The notes under the pieces are model-generated. The model was not told the origin of the DNA. It was given only the letters and a program-made list of their open reading frames with translations, and did not search any database. Source: Elusimicrobiota bacterium (GTDB lineage Bacteria; Elusimicrobiota; Elusimicrobia; UBA1565; UBA9628). Taken from it: a stretch of 51,287 nt of DNA. Shown here in pieces: positions 9,063 to 16,473 of this stretch (the stretch's first letter is position 1; every line of letters begins with the position of its first letter). The stretch spans positions 1 through 51,287 of the forward strand of contig JACPOW010000038.1 in assembly GCA_016191335.1 (NCBI GenBank), in the 5' to 3' direction. The translations under genes and the position numbers were made by a program.

Positions 9063-9575
9063 CTAATCCTTGCCGGCGATGGCCTTATCGGCGAAATCCA
9101 GGGCGGCCTTCTTCATCTGCTCGGGGGGGACGTCCTTGACGTGGGTGAGCAGGCCCCAGGTGTAGCCGAACGGGTCGACGACGCGGCCGTAGCGGTCGCC
9201 CCAGAAGGCGTCCTTCACCGGCTCGACGGCGGTCGCGCCGGCGGCGACGGCCTGCTTGAACGCGGCGTCCGCGTCCGGGACGTACAGGTTCAGGGAGAAG
9301 CAGCCGGCGTTGCCTCCCGACTCCGCCGACTTGTGCTCGGGCCAGGCGGGGTTCTCCTCGCCCAGCATGAACAGGGAGTCGCCGATCCGTAGCTCGGCGT
9401 GCAGGACGGTGCCGTCGTGGCCGTCGATCACTGTCCGCTCCTGGGCGCCGAAGGCCTTCTTGTAGAAGGCGATCGCCTTCTTCGCGTCCTTGAAGACGAT
9501 GGCCGTCGTGAGGGCGTGGTAGCCCGCGGGTATGTGCTTGGGCGTCGAGGGAGCGGCGGGGGCGTGCTTGGGCAT
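9063..9575 (-). CDS. VOC superfamily (PhnB/glyoxalase-like) protein
   Basis: 170 residues from ATG 9575, which has AGGAGG 7 bases upstream. The sequence follows the vicinal-oxygen-chelate fold in its PhnB-like form: Y-H-A-L-T-T-A-I-V-F, then the helix KKAIAFYKKAFGAQE, H-A-E-L-R-I-G-D-S, and the end motif VVDPFGYTWGL. Proteins of this group bind small molecules or metals; many of this exact type are of unknown substrate. A poorly conserved Pro-rich N-terminal 15 residues precedes the domain. The gene is monocistronic by position and unrelated to its neighbours. Confidence 0.8.
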   Translation of the reverse strand: MPKHAPAAPSTPKHIPAGYHALTTAIVFKDAKKAIAFYKKAFGAQERTVIDGHDGTVLHAELRIGDSLFMLGEENPAWPEHKSAESGGNAGCFSLNLYVPDADAAFKQAVAAGATAVEPVKDAFWGDRYGRVVDPFGYTWGLLTHVKDVPPEQMKKAALDFADKAIAGKD

Positions 9576-9666
9576 CGGGTGACCTCCTGGGATGTTCGCG
9601 GCGGAGGTCAGGTTAGCGCATGGCGCGGGCCGCGGCCATGGCGGGCGCGTCAACGATTCGCGACGG

Positions 9667-10326
9667 CTAGGCGAGGTCGATCCAGTTCCAGCGGCTCTGG
9701 TAGAGGGCGATCAGGCGCTCGCGGACGGCGCGGTGGCCCGCGGCCTGCAGGCGCGGGTCGGCCTTGAGCAGCTCGTCGGCGTCGGCGCGGGCGAAGGCGA
9801 GCAGCTCCGCGTCCTTGAACAGGTCGGCGACGGCGAGCGCCAGCTCGCCGCTCTGCGCGGTGCCGAGCAGCTCGCCCGGACCGCGCAGCTTGAGGTCCTC
9901 CTCGCCGATCTTGAAGCCGTCGGAGGTCGCGGTCATGATGTCGAGGCGCGCGCGGGCGTGCTCGGTGCGCGGGTCTCCGACGAGGTGGCAGTAGGACTCG
10001 GCGGCGCCGCGGCCGATGCGGCCGCGCAGCTGGTGCAGGCTCGCCAGGCCGAAGCGGTCGGCGTTCTGGATGACCATGACCGTGGCGTTAGGGACGTCGA
10101 TGCCGACCTCGATGACCTGGGTCGCGACAAGTATCTTTGTCTTTCCCAGGGCGAAGTCCTCCATCCCCGCGCTCTTCGCCTTCCCCGATAAGGCGCCGTG
10201 GATCAGTCCCACTTCCGTTCCGTTGAAAACGGTCGTCCTGAGCCGTTCATACTCCGCCTTCGCCGACTGCAGGTCGAGCCGCGCGGATTCTTCGATGATC
10301 GGGTACACGACGTAGGCCTGCCGCCC
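9667..10326 (-). pseudogene. recG: RecG C-terminal fragment (helicase lobe 2), displaced by deletion and frameshift
   Basis: About 219 residues in a different frame from the N-terminal part. It begins at the GRQAYVVYPIIEES segment and runs through the second helicase lobe, including VATQVIEVGIDVPNA and HQLRGRIGRGA (motifs V and VI), and the RecG-type end (LRGPGELLGTAQSG). In intact RecG roughly 45 residues separate the end of the N-terminal fragment (PIPRTL) from GRQAY. Here only two bases lie between them, at 10327-10328, so about 140 bases are missing and the frame shifts. A GTG at 10308 is the only nearby start. The fragment alone cannot work as a helicase. Confidence 0.85.
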
Positions 10327-11630
10327 CGCAGCGTGCGCGGGATCGGCGTCGCGGTCATGACGAGGAGGTCGATCAGGTTCCCTTTCTGGCGCAAGGTCGT
10401 GCGCTGGCGCACGCCGAAGCGGTGCTGCTCGTCGATGACGGCCAGCCGCAGCTTCGGGAACTGGATGCCGCTCTCGAGCAAGGCGTGGGTCCCGACGACG
10501 ATGTCGATGTCCCCCGCCTGCAGGGCCTTGATGATCTTCTCGCGCTCCTTCTTGGGCACGCGCGAGGTCAGGGACGCGACCTTGACCGGCAGCCCTTTCA
10601 AGAAGCGGTCGAGGGTGGCGCGGTGCTGGTCGGCGAGGATCTCGGTGGGCGCCATCAGCGCGCCTTGGCCGCCGTTCTCGACGGCAAGGAGGAGGGCGGA
10701 CAACGCCACGACCGTCTTGCCGGACCCGACGTCCCCTTGGAGGAGCCTTGTCATCGGGTACGGGTTTTTCATGTCGTCGAAGATCTCGTTGATGACGCGC
10801 TTCTGGGCGTGGGTTAACTCGAAGCCCGCCTTCTGACGGAAAGGCGTGAGCAAGGTCCGCTTCACTTCGTAGGAGAACTTCTTGAGCAGGCCGCGGGTCT
10901 GGCGGCGCTTGAGGATCCAGGCGAGCTCGAGGAGCAGCAGCTCCTCGTAGGCGAGGCGGGCGCGCGCGGCCTCGAGCTCGGCCTCCGAGCGCGGGAAGTG
11001 TATGCCGCGCAGGGCCTGGGAGGCGGCGAGCAGCTGGCGCTTGGCCGTCAGCTCCGCGGGCACGACGTCCCGCGCGGAGTCGGCGGCGAGCTCGAGGGCC
11101 TTGTGGGCGGCCTCGCGCACGAAGCGCTGGGTCAGGCCCTCGGTCAGCGCGTAGATCGGGGTGATGCGGCCCGCGTGCATCCGCCAGCGCTCGTCGCTGA
11201 GCGGGTAGTGCTCGTCGACTCGGATCTCGCGCACGCCGGTGAGGTCGGGCTCGGCGCGGCCGATGACCCAGAGGTCGGCGCCCTCGGAGGCCTCGGCCTT
11301 CAGCGACGCGAAGGCGTCGTAGCTGCGCGAGAGGTGCTTGAACCACAGGCACTCGACCTTGCCGTGGGCGGTGGCCAAGGTCGCCCGGTAGATGCCCAAG
11401 GTCGGGCCGGCGCCGTGCTTGGAGGCGCGCAGGACGCGCCCCCGGAGCACGATGAGGCCGCCCTGGGGCGCCTTCAGGTCCTGCGTCTCGTGCCGGTCCT
11501 GCCAGAGGCGGGGGTAGTGGGTGAGCAGGTCGCCCAAGGTCCTGACGCCCAGGTGCTCGAAGAGCACGGCCCGACGGGGGCCGACCCCCTTCAGGTATTG
11601 GATGGGCGCGGAGAGGCCTTGATCGCTCAC
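10203..11630 (-). pseudogene. recG: ATP-dependent DNA helicase RecG, N-terminal part, truncated by frameshift
   Basis: 475 codons are open, but only the first 434 are RecG. The wedge/OB domain spans about 55-150. Walker A GDVGSGKT is at 299-306, DEQH at 400-403 (the RecG form of the DEAD motif), and TATPIPRTL ends at 434. After L434 (10331-10329) the reading frame is wrong and soon terminates. RecG normally branch-migrates replication forks and has about 690 residues. The start is GTG at 11630; the intergenic region up to rpmB holds divergent promoters. The break could be a real loss of recG or an assembly error, since everything either side of it is well conserved. Confidence 0.88.
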
Positions 11631-11631
11631 C

Positions 11632-11661
11632 TTGCGGGGTCCCGTCGAGGTTTGCTAGTAT
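11632..11661 (+). promoter_or_regulatory. rpmB: rpmB promoter with very short leader
   Basis: TTGCGG (11632-11637), an 18-base spacer ending in TGC, and TAGTAT (11656-11661) precede the ATG at 11671 by 9 bases. Initiation 6-7 bases after the -10 box leaves only 2-3 untranslated bases, and no Shine-Dalgarno is seen. The same spot reads ATACTA on the other strand, a possible -10 for recG. Confidence 0.5.
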
Positions 11662-11670
11662 CCTTGCACA

Positions 11671-11871
11671 ATGTCATTCAAATGTCAGATTCCCGGTTGC
11701 GGAAAAGGTCCCAAGTCCGGCAACAGCTACAGCCACTCGCATAAGGCGACCCGTCGCGTCTTCCGCCCGAACCTCCAGCGGCAGAAGGTCGCGATCGAGG
11801 GCAAGACTCAGACGGTCTACGTGTGCACGGACTGCATCAAGTCCGGTCGCGCGGTTCGCCCGACTCGATAA
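11671..11871 (+). CDS. rpmB: 50S ribosomal protein bL28
   Basis: 66 residues. CGKGPKSGNSYSHSHKATRR followed by FRPNLQ is the diagnostic bL28 N-terminal region, and KTQTVYVCTDCIKSG the C-terminal half. Four cysteines (C5, C10 and the CTDC pair) make this a zinc-ribbon (C+) version; the first pair is spaced CxxxxC instead of the more common CxxC. It is a structural protein of the large ribosomal subunit. The next gene starts 17 bases after its stop. Confidence 0.93.
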   Translation: MSFKCQIPGCGKGPKSGNSYSHSHKATRRVFRPNLQRQKVAIEGKTQTVYVCTDCIKSGRAVRPTR

Positions 11872-11874
11872 TAC

Positions 11875-11907
11875 CCTTCCCGGTCCGTATGTACAAGGAA
11901 GGGTCCG
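11875..11907 (+). promoter_or_regulatory. Hairpin enclosing the start codon of the membrane protein gene
   Basis: ACCCTTCC just after the rpmB stop can pair with GGAAGGGT about 16 bases later, placing the ATG at 11889 in the loop. It could be the rpmB 3' end structure, a translational control element, or chance. No T-tract follows. Confidence 0.3.
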
Positions 11908-13424
11908 CGCTCAGGGCCTGGGCTTACGCCCTGGCCCTGATTGTTTTATGCCTGCCCGTCCTGAGCCCCGACGTCTGGTGGCACCTCTCCGCGGGACGCT
12001 GGATCTGGGCGAACGGCCAAGCGCCCGTCGCCGAAGCCTTCAGCTTCACGCGCGAAGGCGCGCCCTGGATCGACTTCGAGTGGGGCTTCCAGCTCATCCT
12101 CTATCCGTTCGGCCTGCTCGGCGACGCCGGCCTGTGGGCGGCGAAGGCCCTGCTCCTCGTCCTCGCGTTCCTGCCCGTCGACGGGCTCCTGCGCGACCGT
12201 AAGGCCTCGCCGCTCGAGCGCGCCGTCGGCGCGGCGGTCTGGGCCGCGGCGATCCTGCCCAAGGCCGACCTGCGCGCCGACCTGATCTCCGCCGGGCTCT
12301 TCGCCTGGCAGCTGCGCCGCCTCGCCTCCGGCAAGGCGTCCTTCCTCGCGGGCTTCGCCGCGTTCGCGCTGTGGGCGAACCTGCACGCCGGCTTCGCCCT
12401 CGGTCTGGCCCTGTATCCGGCGTGGGCCCTGGCCCAGCGCCTGTTCCGCCGGGACCGTCCCGCCGGCCTCGGCGCGGAGGCCTGCGGCGCCGCGCTCGGC
12501 GTCCTGCTGAACCCGTACGGCCTGTCCTTGTTCTCGGTGTTCGCGACGCATCTGCTCGACCCGGTGCGCGCCGGCGTGGCCGAGTGGGGCCCGTTCTCCC
12601 TGCGCTACCGCTTCCATTGGCCCTTCGGCGTGACCGTCGTCGCCGGGGCCTGGGCGGCGTGGCGCGCGCGGCGCGCCGACCCGGTCCTCGCCTGCGCCGC
12701 GGCGGCCCTCGGCGCGGCGTCGCTGTACTCCTCCCGCTTCAGCGTGTACTATCCCGCCGCCGCCGTCCCGCTGATCGCCGCCGCGGTCCCGCCGGCCGCG
12801 GCGCTGGCCGTCCTCTCCGTCCTGTTCGCGGCGTCGCTGCGCGTCGTCGAGTGGGGCCGGCCGTACCAGGACCTGTTCGTCGCCCGCCGCGCCGTGGACT
12901 TCGTCGCGGCGGAGCGCGGGGCCCTCGGGGGCCTGCGCCTGTTCAACATGTACGAGTGGGGCGGCTATCTGGGCTGGCGCCTGGGCCCGGAGGGCAAGGT
13001 GTTCGGCGACGGGCGCTACCTTTTCCACGGCCAGCTCGGCGAGCTGCAGGACGCGCTGACGGGTTCGGGCCGCATGGCGGAGTTCGTCGAGCGCCGCGGC
13101 CTCGAGGCCCTGCTCGTGCGCAACTTCCCGGACCGCTTCGCGGGCGTGCGGCTCTATCCCGACGGGACGCGCCGCGAGATGCGGCGGCCCTGGTACCTGA
13201 CCTTGCTGCCGCGCGAGCGCTGGGCCCTGGTCTGGTGGGACCGGCAGGCCCTCCTGTTCGTGGACCGGGCGAAGGCCCCGGCCGCGTGGGTCGCGGCCAA
13301 CGAGTACCGCTGGCTGCGCCCGGGAGACGAGGAGGCCCTCGCCGACGCCCTGGCGCGCGGCGAGGCCCCGGCCGCCGCCGTCGAGGCGGAACGCGCGCGC
13401 CGCGCCTCCGCCCACGCGCGCTGA
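11889..13424 (+). CDS. Multi-pass inner membrane protein of unknown function
   Basis: 511 residues from ATG 11889. The first hydrophobic segment follows immediately (ALRAWAYALALIVLCLPVL), then a conserved-looking D-V-W-W-H-L-x-x-G-R-W-I and an acidic F-E-W-G-F-Q, and about 8-10 membrane helices to residue 350. The last 160 residues are soluble and include an LFNMYEWGGYLGWRL segment. The early acidic periplasmic loop after helix 1 and the soluble C-terminal domain resemble lipid-linked sugar-utilising GT-C transferases and related uncharacterised proteins, but no catalytic signature is certain. There is no Shine-Dalgarno; the start codon lies in a potential hairpin loop downstream of rpmB. Confidence 0.65.
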   Translation: MYKEGSALRAWAYALALIVLCLPVLSPDVWWHLSAGRWIWANGQAPVAEAFSFTREGAPWIDFEWGFQLILYPFGLLGDAGLWAAKALLLVLAFLPVDGLLRDRKASPLERAVGAAVWAAAILPKADLRADLISAGLFAWQLRRLASGKASFLAGFAAFALWANLHAGFALGLALYPAWALAQRLFRRDRPAGLGAEACGAALGVLLNPYGLSLFSVFATHLLDPVRAGVAEWGPFSLRYRFHWPFGVTVVAGAWAAWRARRADPVLACAAAALGAASLYSSRFSVYYPAAAVPLIAAAVPPAAALAVLSVLFAASLRVVEWGRPYQDLFVARRAVDFVAAERGALGGLRLFNMYEWGGYLGWRLGPEGKVFGDGRYLFHGQLGELQDALTGSGRMAEFVERRGLEALLVRNFPDRFAGVRLYPDGTRREMRRPWYLTLLPRERWALVWWDRQALLFVDRAKAPAAWVAANEYRWLRPGDEEALADALARGEAPAAAVEAERARRASAHAR

Positions 13425-13441
13425 CTGTGACATAACCGCCA

Positions 13442-13470
13442 TTGACGGACGCCCCTTCCGGGGGTACCCT
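13442..13470 (+). promoter_or_regulatory. Promoter upstream of the charged periplasmic protein
   Basis: TTGACG (13442-13447), a 17-base spacer, and TACCCT (13465-13470) form a sigma70-like promoter about 28 bases before the ATG at 13499. An AGGAGG ribosome-binding site lies in the leader. Confidence 0.45.
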
Positions 13471-13498
13471 TGGTCGTCTGTCCAGGAGGCATCAAGGC

Positions 13499-14050
13499 AT
13501 GAGACTCTCCCGATTGGCGTTGGCGGCCGCTCTGGCCGCCGTTTGGACGGCGCTCCCGCCCGCGGCCCGCGCGGAGGACGACGACGGCGGCCGTGGCGAG
13601 CAGACGATCGAGGTCCGCAAGCGCGTGCATCGCGTCGACCGCGACGGAGGCGAGGACCGCGACGACGGCCCGCGCGAGCGGCGCGACATGGCCGGCCGCG
13701 AGCCCGGCGAGGGGCGCGAGGGCCGCGAGAGGTCGCGCGGGATGCATGAGCCCGACCCGGAGATGAGGGAGAAGTTCGAGAAGCTGCGGGACCTCGAGGA
13801 GAAGACCCGGGAGCTGTCGAAGACCGCCCGTCAGGGCTCGGACGCCGAGAAGGCCGCGGCCAAGACCGAGCTGCGCAAGACGCTGGGCGAGCTGTTCGAC
13901 GCGAAGCTCGCCGTGGAGACGGCCATGCTCGCGAAGATGGAGAAGCACGTCGCCGAGCTCAAGGCGAAGATCGCCAAGAAGAAGTCGTCCCGCGAGAAGG
14001 CCATCGAGAGCCGGCTGTCCCGCATGACCGGCGACGGCGACGAATGGTAG
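13499..14050 (+). CDS. Periplasmic, highly charged coiled-coil protein
   Basis: 183 residues from ATG 13499, supported by AGGAGG upstream and a signal peptide (MRLSRLALAAALAAVWTALP, cleavage near ARA). Residues about 25-85 are almost entirely Asp, Glu, Arg and Gly and probably disordered. Residues 85-170 have heptad-like Leu/Lys/Glu spacing, predicting a long coiled coil (KLRDLEEKTRELSK, KHVAELKAKIAKKK). No known family was recognised. It converges on the envelope operon with only 10 bases between the stop codons. Confidence 0.6.
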   Translation: MRLSRLALAAALAAVWTALPPAARAEDDDGGRGEQTIEVRKRVHRVDRDGGEDRDDGPRERRDMAGREPGEGREGRERSRGMHEPDPEMREKFEKLRDLEEKTRELSKTARQGSDAEKAAAKTELRKTLGELFDAKLAVETAMLAKMEKHVAELKAKIAKKKSSREKAIESRLSRMTGDGDEW

Positions 14051-14060
14051 CCCCCGGCCG

Positions 14061-14567
14061 CTAGCGGGCGACGCCGTGGACGATGCCGTACGGCAGGTCG
14101 TCCGAGGTGGCGCCCGCGGCCCGGGCCGCGGCGATGACGTCCGGCAGCTGCTCGCGCGTGAAGAAGATCCGGCCCTTGGGGGCGATCACGCTCGCCAGGT
14201 CCGTCCCCGCGTCGGCCCCGAAGACGCGCAGGTACTGCTGCACCGACATCGGCTGAAGGGGGGTCGGGGCCGGCGCCAGCCAGACGCCCGTGTAGGCCAC
14301 GAGGACGGGGACGGCCTGGCTGCCGACCTGCACGGTGTAGTGCGCGTAGGGCTGCGGGTGCTGGTCCGCGTTGACGCGGGTGTTGTCGTTGAGGGCGATG
14401 GCCTTCTGCATCCCGGCCCAGGTCGTCGTCGAGATCGGGACGAGGAGCTGGGGGAACGTCGCCAGCTCGGCGCCCAGGGCCGCGGCCGTCGGTGGCGCGG
14501 GCGTCTCCGGGGCCTTCCCGCAGGCCGCGAGCGCGGCGGCCAGGACCACGAGCGCGGCGGCCTTCAT
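14061..14567 (-). CDS. Lipoprotein of unknown function
   Basis: 168 residues from ATG 14567, overlapping the previous gene's stop by 4 bases (ATGA). The lipobox is LAAC at residues 13-16, followed by Gly-Lys, so the mature Cys is probably acylated. The rest is a compact alpha/beta sequence (FPQLLVPISTTTWAGMQKAI, YTVQVGSQAVPVLVAYTG) without a recognised domain. It is the last gene of the operon that begins with bamA. Confidence 0.6.
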   Translation of the reverse strand: MKAAALVVLAAALAACGKAPETPAPPTAAALGAELATFPQLLVPISTTTWAGMQKAIALNDNTRVNADQHPQPYAHYTVQVGSQAVPVLVAYTGVWLAPAPTPLQPMSVQQYLRVFGADAGTDLASVIAPKGRIFFTREQLPDVIAAARAAGATSDDLPYGIVHGVAR

Positions 14568-15031
14568 TCGGTCAGCGGCTTGCCGGAGGCGCGCCCGCTG
14601 GAGGAGCTGCGCTCGCGCAGCGACCGCCTCGGCGCGGCGGGCGCGGCGGCGGGGTCCACGCCGTAGATCACGCCCGTGGACAGGACGGGCTCCGGGGGCG
14701 CGGCGGGCTCGACGAACACGGCGGCGGTGATGACGGCGTCGCCGCAGCGGATGCTCTCGGCCTTGCCGGTCGCGTCGTCGAAGGACACGCGGTTCGGGGC
14801 GGGCATCGAGGCCGGGGTGCTCCACTCGTAGGCGGTGCGTCCTTTCAGATGCGGCAGGGACTTGCCCTCGACGTAGGGGATGGTCTCCTCGGGCTGGCCC
14901 ATCGCGGCGAAGACCTGCTCGCGCGTCATGCCGATGCGCAGCTTCAGGCAGCGGCGGTAGTTCTGCGCCGCTTGGCGGGAGCAGCCCGTCGCGGCGAGGA
15001 GGAGCACGGCGAGAAGAGCGCGTTTCATCAT
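14564..15031 (-). CDS. Lipoprotein with SmpA/OmlA (BamE-like) domain
   Basis: 155 residues from ATG 15031, which overlaps the relA/spoT stop (ATGA). Lipobox AATGC, then an SmpA/OmlA-type segment, LRIGMTREQVFAAMGQPEET, ending in a Tyr-Glu-Trp strand. That fold is found in BamE and related lipoproteins. The operon also contains bamA and skp, so a BAM accessory role is possible but unproven. The C-terminal 50 residues are Pro/Ala/Ser/Arg-rich and likely disordered, unlike E. coli BamE. Confidence 0.65.
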   Translation of the reverse strand: MMKRALLAVLLLAATGCSRQAAQNYRRCLKLRIGMTREQVFAAMGQPEETIPYVEGKSLPHLKGRTAYEWSTPASMPAPNRVSFDDATGKAESIRCGDAVITAAVFVEPAAPPEPVLSTGVIYGVDPAAAPAAPRRSLRERSSSSGRASGKPLTE

Positions 15032-16473
15032 GCGACGATCCCCTGCTCCCGCAGATAGTGGCGGATCTTGGACCGGGCGCGGGCGGTCTTGACGTAGTTG
15101 AGCCAGTCCTTCTTGGGCATGGAGCCTTTCTTGGTGATGATCTTGCAGATGTCGCCGGACTTGAGCGTCATGTCGAGCTTGACCATCTTGTTGTTGACCT
15201 GGGCCCCGACGCAGGCCATGCCGACCTGGGTGTGCACGGCGAAGGCGAAGTCGAGCGGCGTGGCGCCCGCGGGAAGGACCTTCACCTCCCCGGCGGGAGT
15301 GAAGACGAAGACCTGGTCGAACTCCAGGTCGGTCTTCAAGGAGTCGAGGAACTCCCGGGGCGAATTCAGGTCCTGCAGCCACTCCATCCACTGCCGCAGC
15401 CAGTTGAGCTTCTCCTCCATGTGCGCGTCGCGCGCCGACTCCCCGGTCTTGTAGCGCCAGTGCGCGGCGATGCCGTACTCGGAGGAGCGGTGCATCTCCT
15501 CGGTGCGGATCTGGATCTCGACGAGCTCGCCGGTCGGGCTGACGATGGTCGTGTGCAGCGACCGGTACAGGTTCAGCTTCGGCGTGGAGATGTAGTCGGT
15601 GAAGGAGCCGGCCACGGGCTTGAAGTTCGTGTGGATGATGCCGAGCAGCGCGTAGCAGTTGGCCACGGTGTCCGTGATCAGGCGCACGCCGAGCGCGTCC
15701 TGGATCTCCTCGAAGGGCTTCTGCTGGCGGCCCATCTTGCCGTAGATGGACCACAGCGTCTTGCTGCGGGCGAGGATGCGGCAGGGGATGTTCGTGCCGG
15801 CCAGCACCTTCTCGATCGCCGCGCGCGTCTCGGTCAGGTTCTTCTCGCTGCCGGCGACGAGGGCGGCGACCTTCTGCGACAGTTCGAGGTGCTCCTCGGG
15901 GTACAGGTACTTGAAGGCGAGGTCCTCGAGCTCGCCCTTGAGCTTGAACATGCCCAGGCGGTGGGCGAGCGGGGCGTAGAGGGCCATCGTCTCGGTGGCG
16001 ATGCGCTCCTGCTTCTCGCGCTTGAGGAAGTTCAGCGTCTTCATGTTGTGCAGGCGGTCGGCGAGCTTGACCACGATGACGCGGATGTCCTGCGCGGTCG
16101 CCAGCAGCATCTTGCGCCAGTTCTCGGCCTGCGCCTCGTCGCGCGACTCGAACTTGAGGGCGTCGAGCTTGGTGACGCCCATGACGAGCATGGCGATCTC
16201 CTCGCCGAACTCGGCGCGCAGCTGCATCTCGGTGGTCGCGGTGTCCTCGATGGTGTCGTGGAGCAGGCCCGCGCAGACGGAGGGCAGGTCCATGCGCCAC
16301 TCGATGAGCGACTCGGCCACGGCGACGCAGTGCGTCAGGTAGTGCTCTCCCGAGGCGCGGGCCTGATGGGAGTGCACCTTCTCCGCGAAGTCCCAGGCGA
16401 GCTCGAGCGCGGTCGGGTCCACGTGCGGGGAGTACGCGGTGAATCTGGAGAGCAGCTCTTCTTTCGCTATCAC
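15028..16473 (-). CDS. Short RelA/SpoT homologue (HD + synthetase + TGS, no regulatory C-terminus)
   Basis: 481 residues. HD hydrolase domain about 25-180 with HDTIED at 72-77. (p)ppGpp synthetase domain about 225-345 with YRSLHT from 303 and EIQIRT from 319. TGS domain about 387-448. Typical bifunctional Rel/SpoT proteins are about 700-740 residues and continue with helical, zinc-finger or conserved-Cys and ACT/RRM domains; this one stops just after TGS. Both active sites keep their key residues by eye, so synthesis and hydrolysis of (p)ppGpp are both possible. The GTG start at 16473 overlaps the ABC exporter stop. Its place at the end of a lipid A operon suggests shared transcription. Confidence 0.9.
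   Translation of the reverse strand: MIAKEELLSRFTAYSPHVDPTALELAWDFAEKVHSHQARASGEHYLTHCVAVAESLIEWRMDLPSVCAGLLHDTIEDTATTEMQLRAEFGEEIAMLVMGVTKLDALKFESRDEAQAENWRKMLLATAQDIRVIVVKLADRLHNMKTLNFLKREKQERIATETMALYAPLAHRLGMFKLKGELEDLAFKYLYPEEHLELSQKVAALVAGSEKNLTETRAAIEKVLAGTNIPCRILARSKTLWSIYGKMGRQQKPFEEIQDALGVRLITDTVANCYALLGIIHTNFKPVAGSFTDYISTPKLNLYRSLHTTIVSPTGELVEIQIRTEEMHRSSEYGIAAHWRYKTGESARDAHMEEKLNWLRQWMEWLQDLNSPREFLDSLKTDLEFDQVFVFTPAGEVKVLPAGATPLDFAFAVHTQVGMACVGAQVNNKMVKLDMTLKSGDICKIITKKGSMPKKDWLNYVKTARARSKIRHYLREQGIVA

Noticed and set aside
9667-11630. Programmed frameshift in recG
   Set aside because: About 45 conserved residues are missing at the junction, so a frameshift alone could not restore the protein, and no slippery sequence is present.
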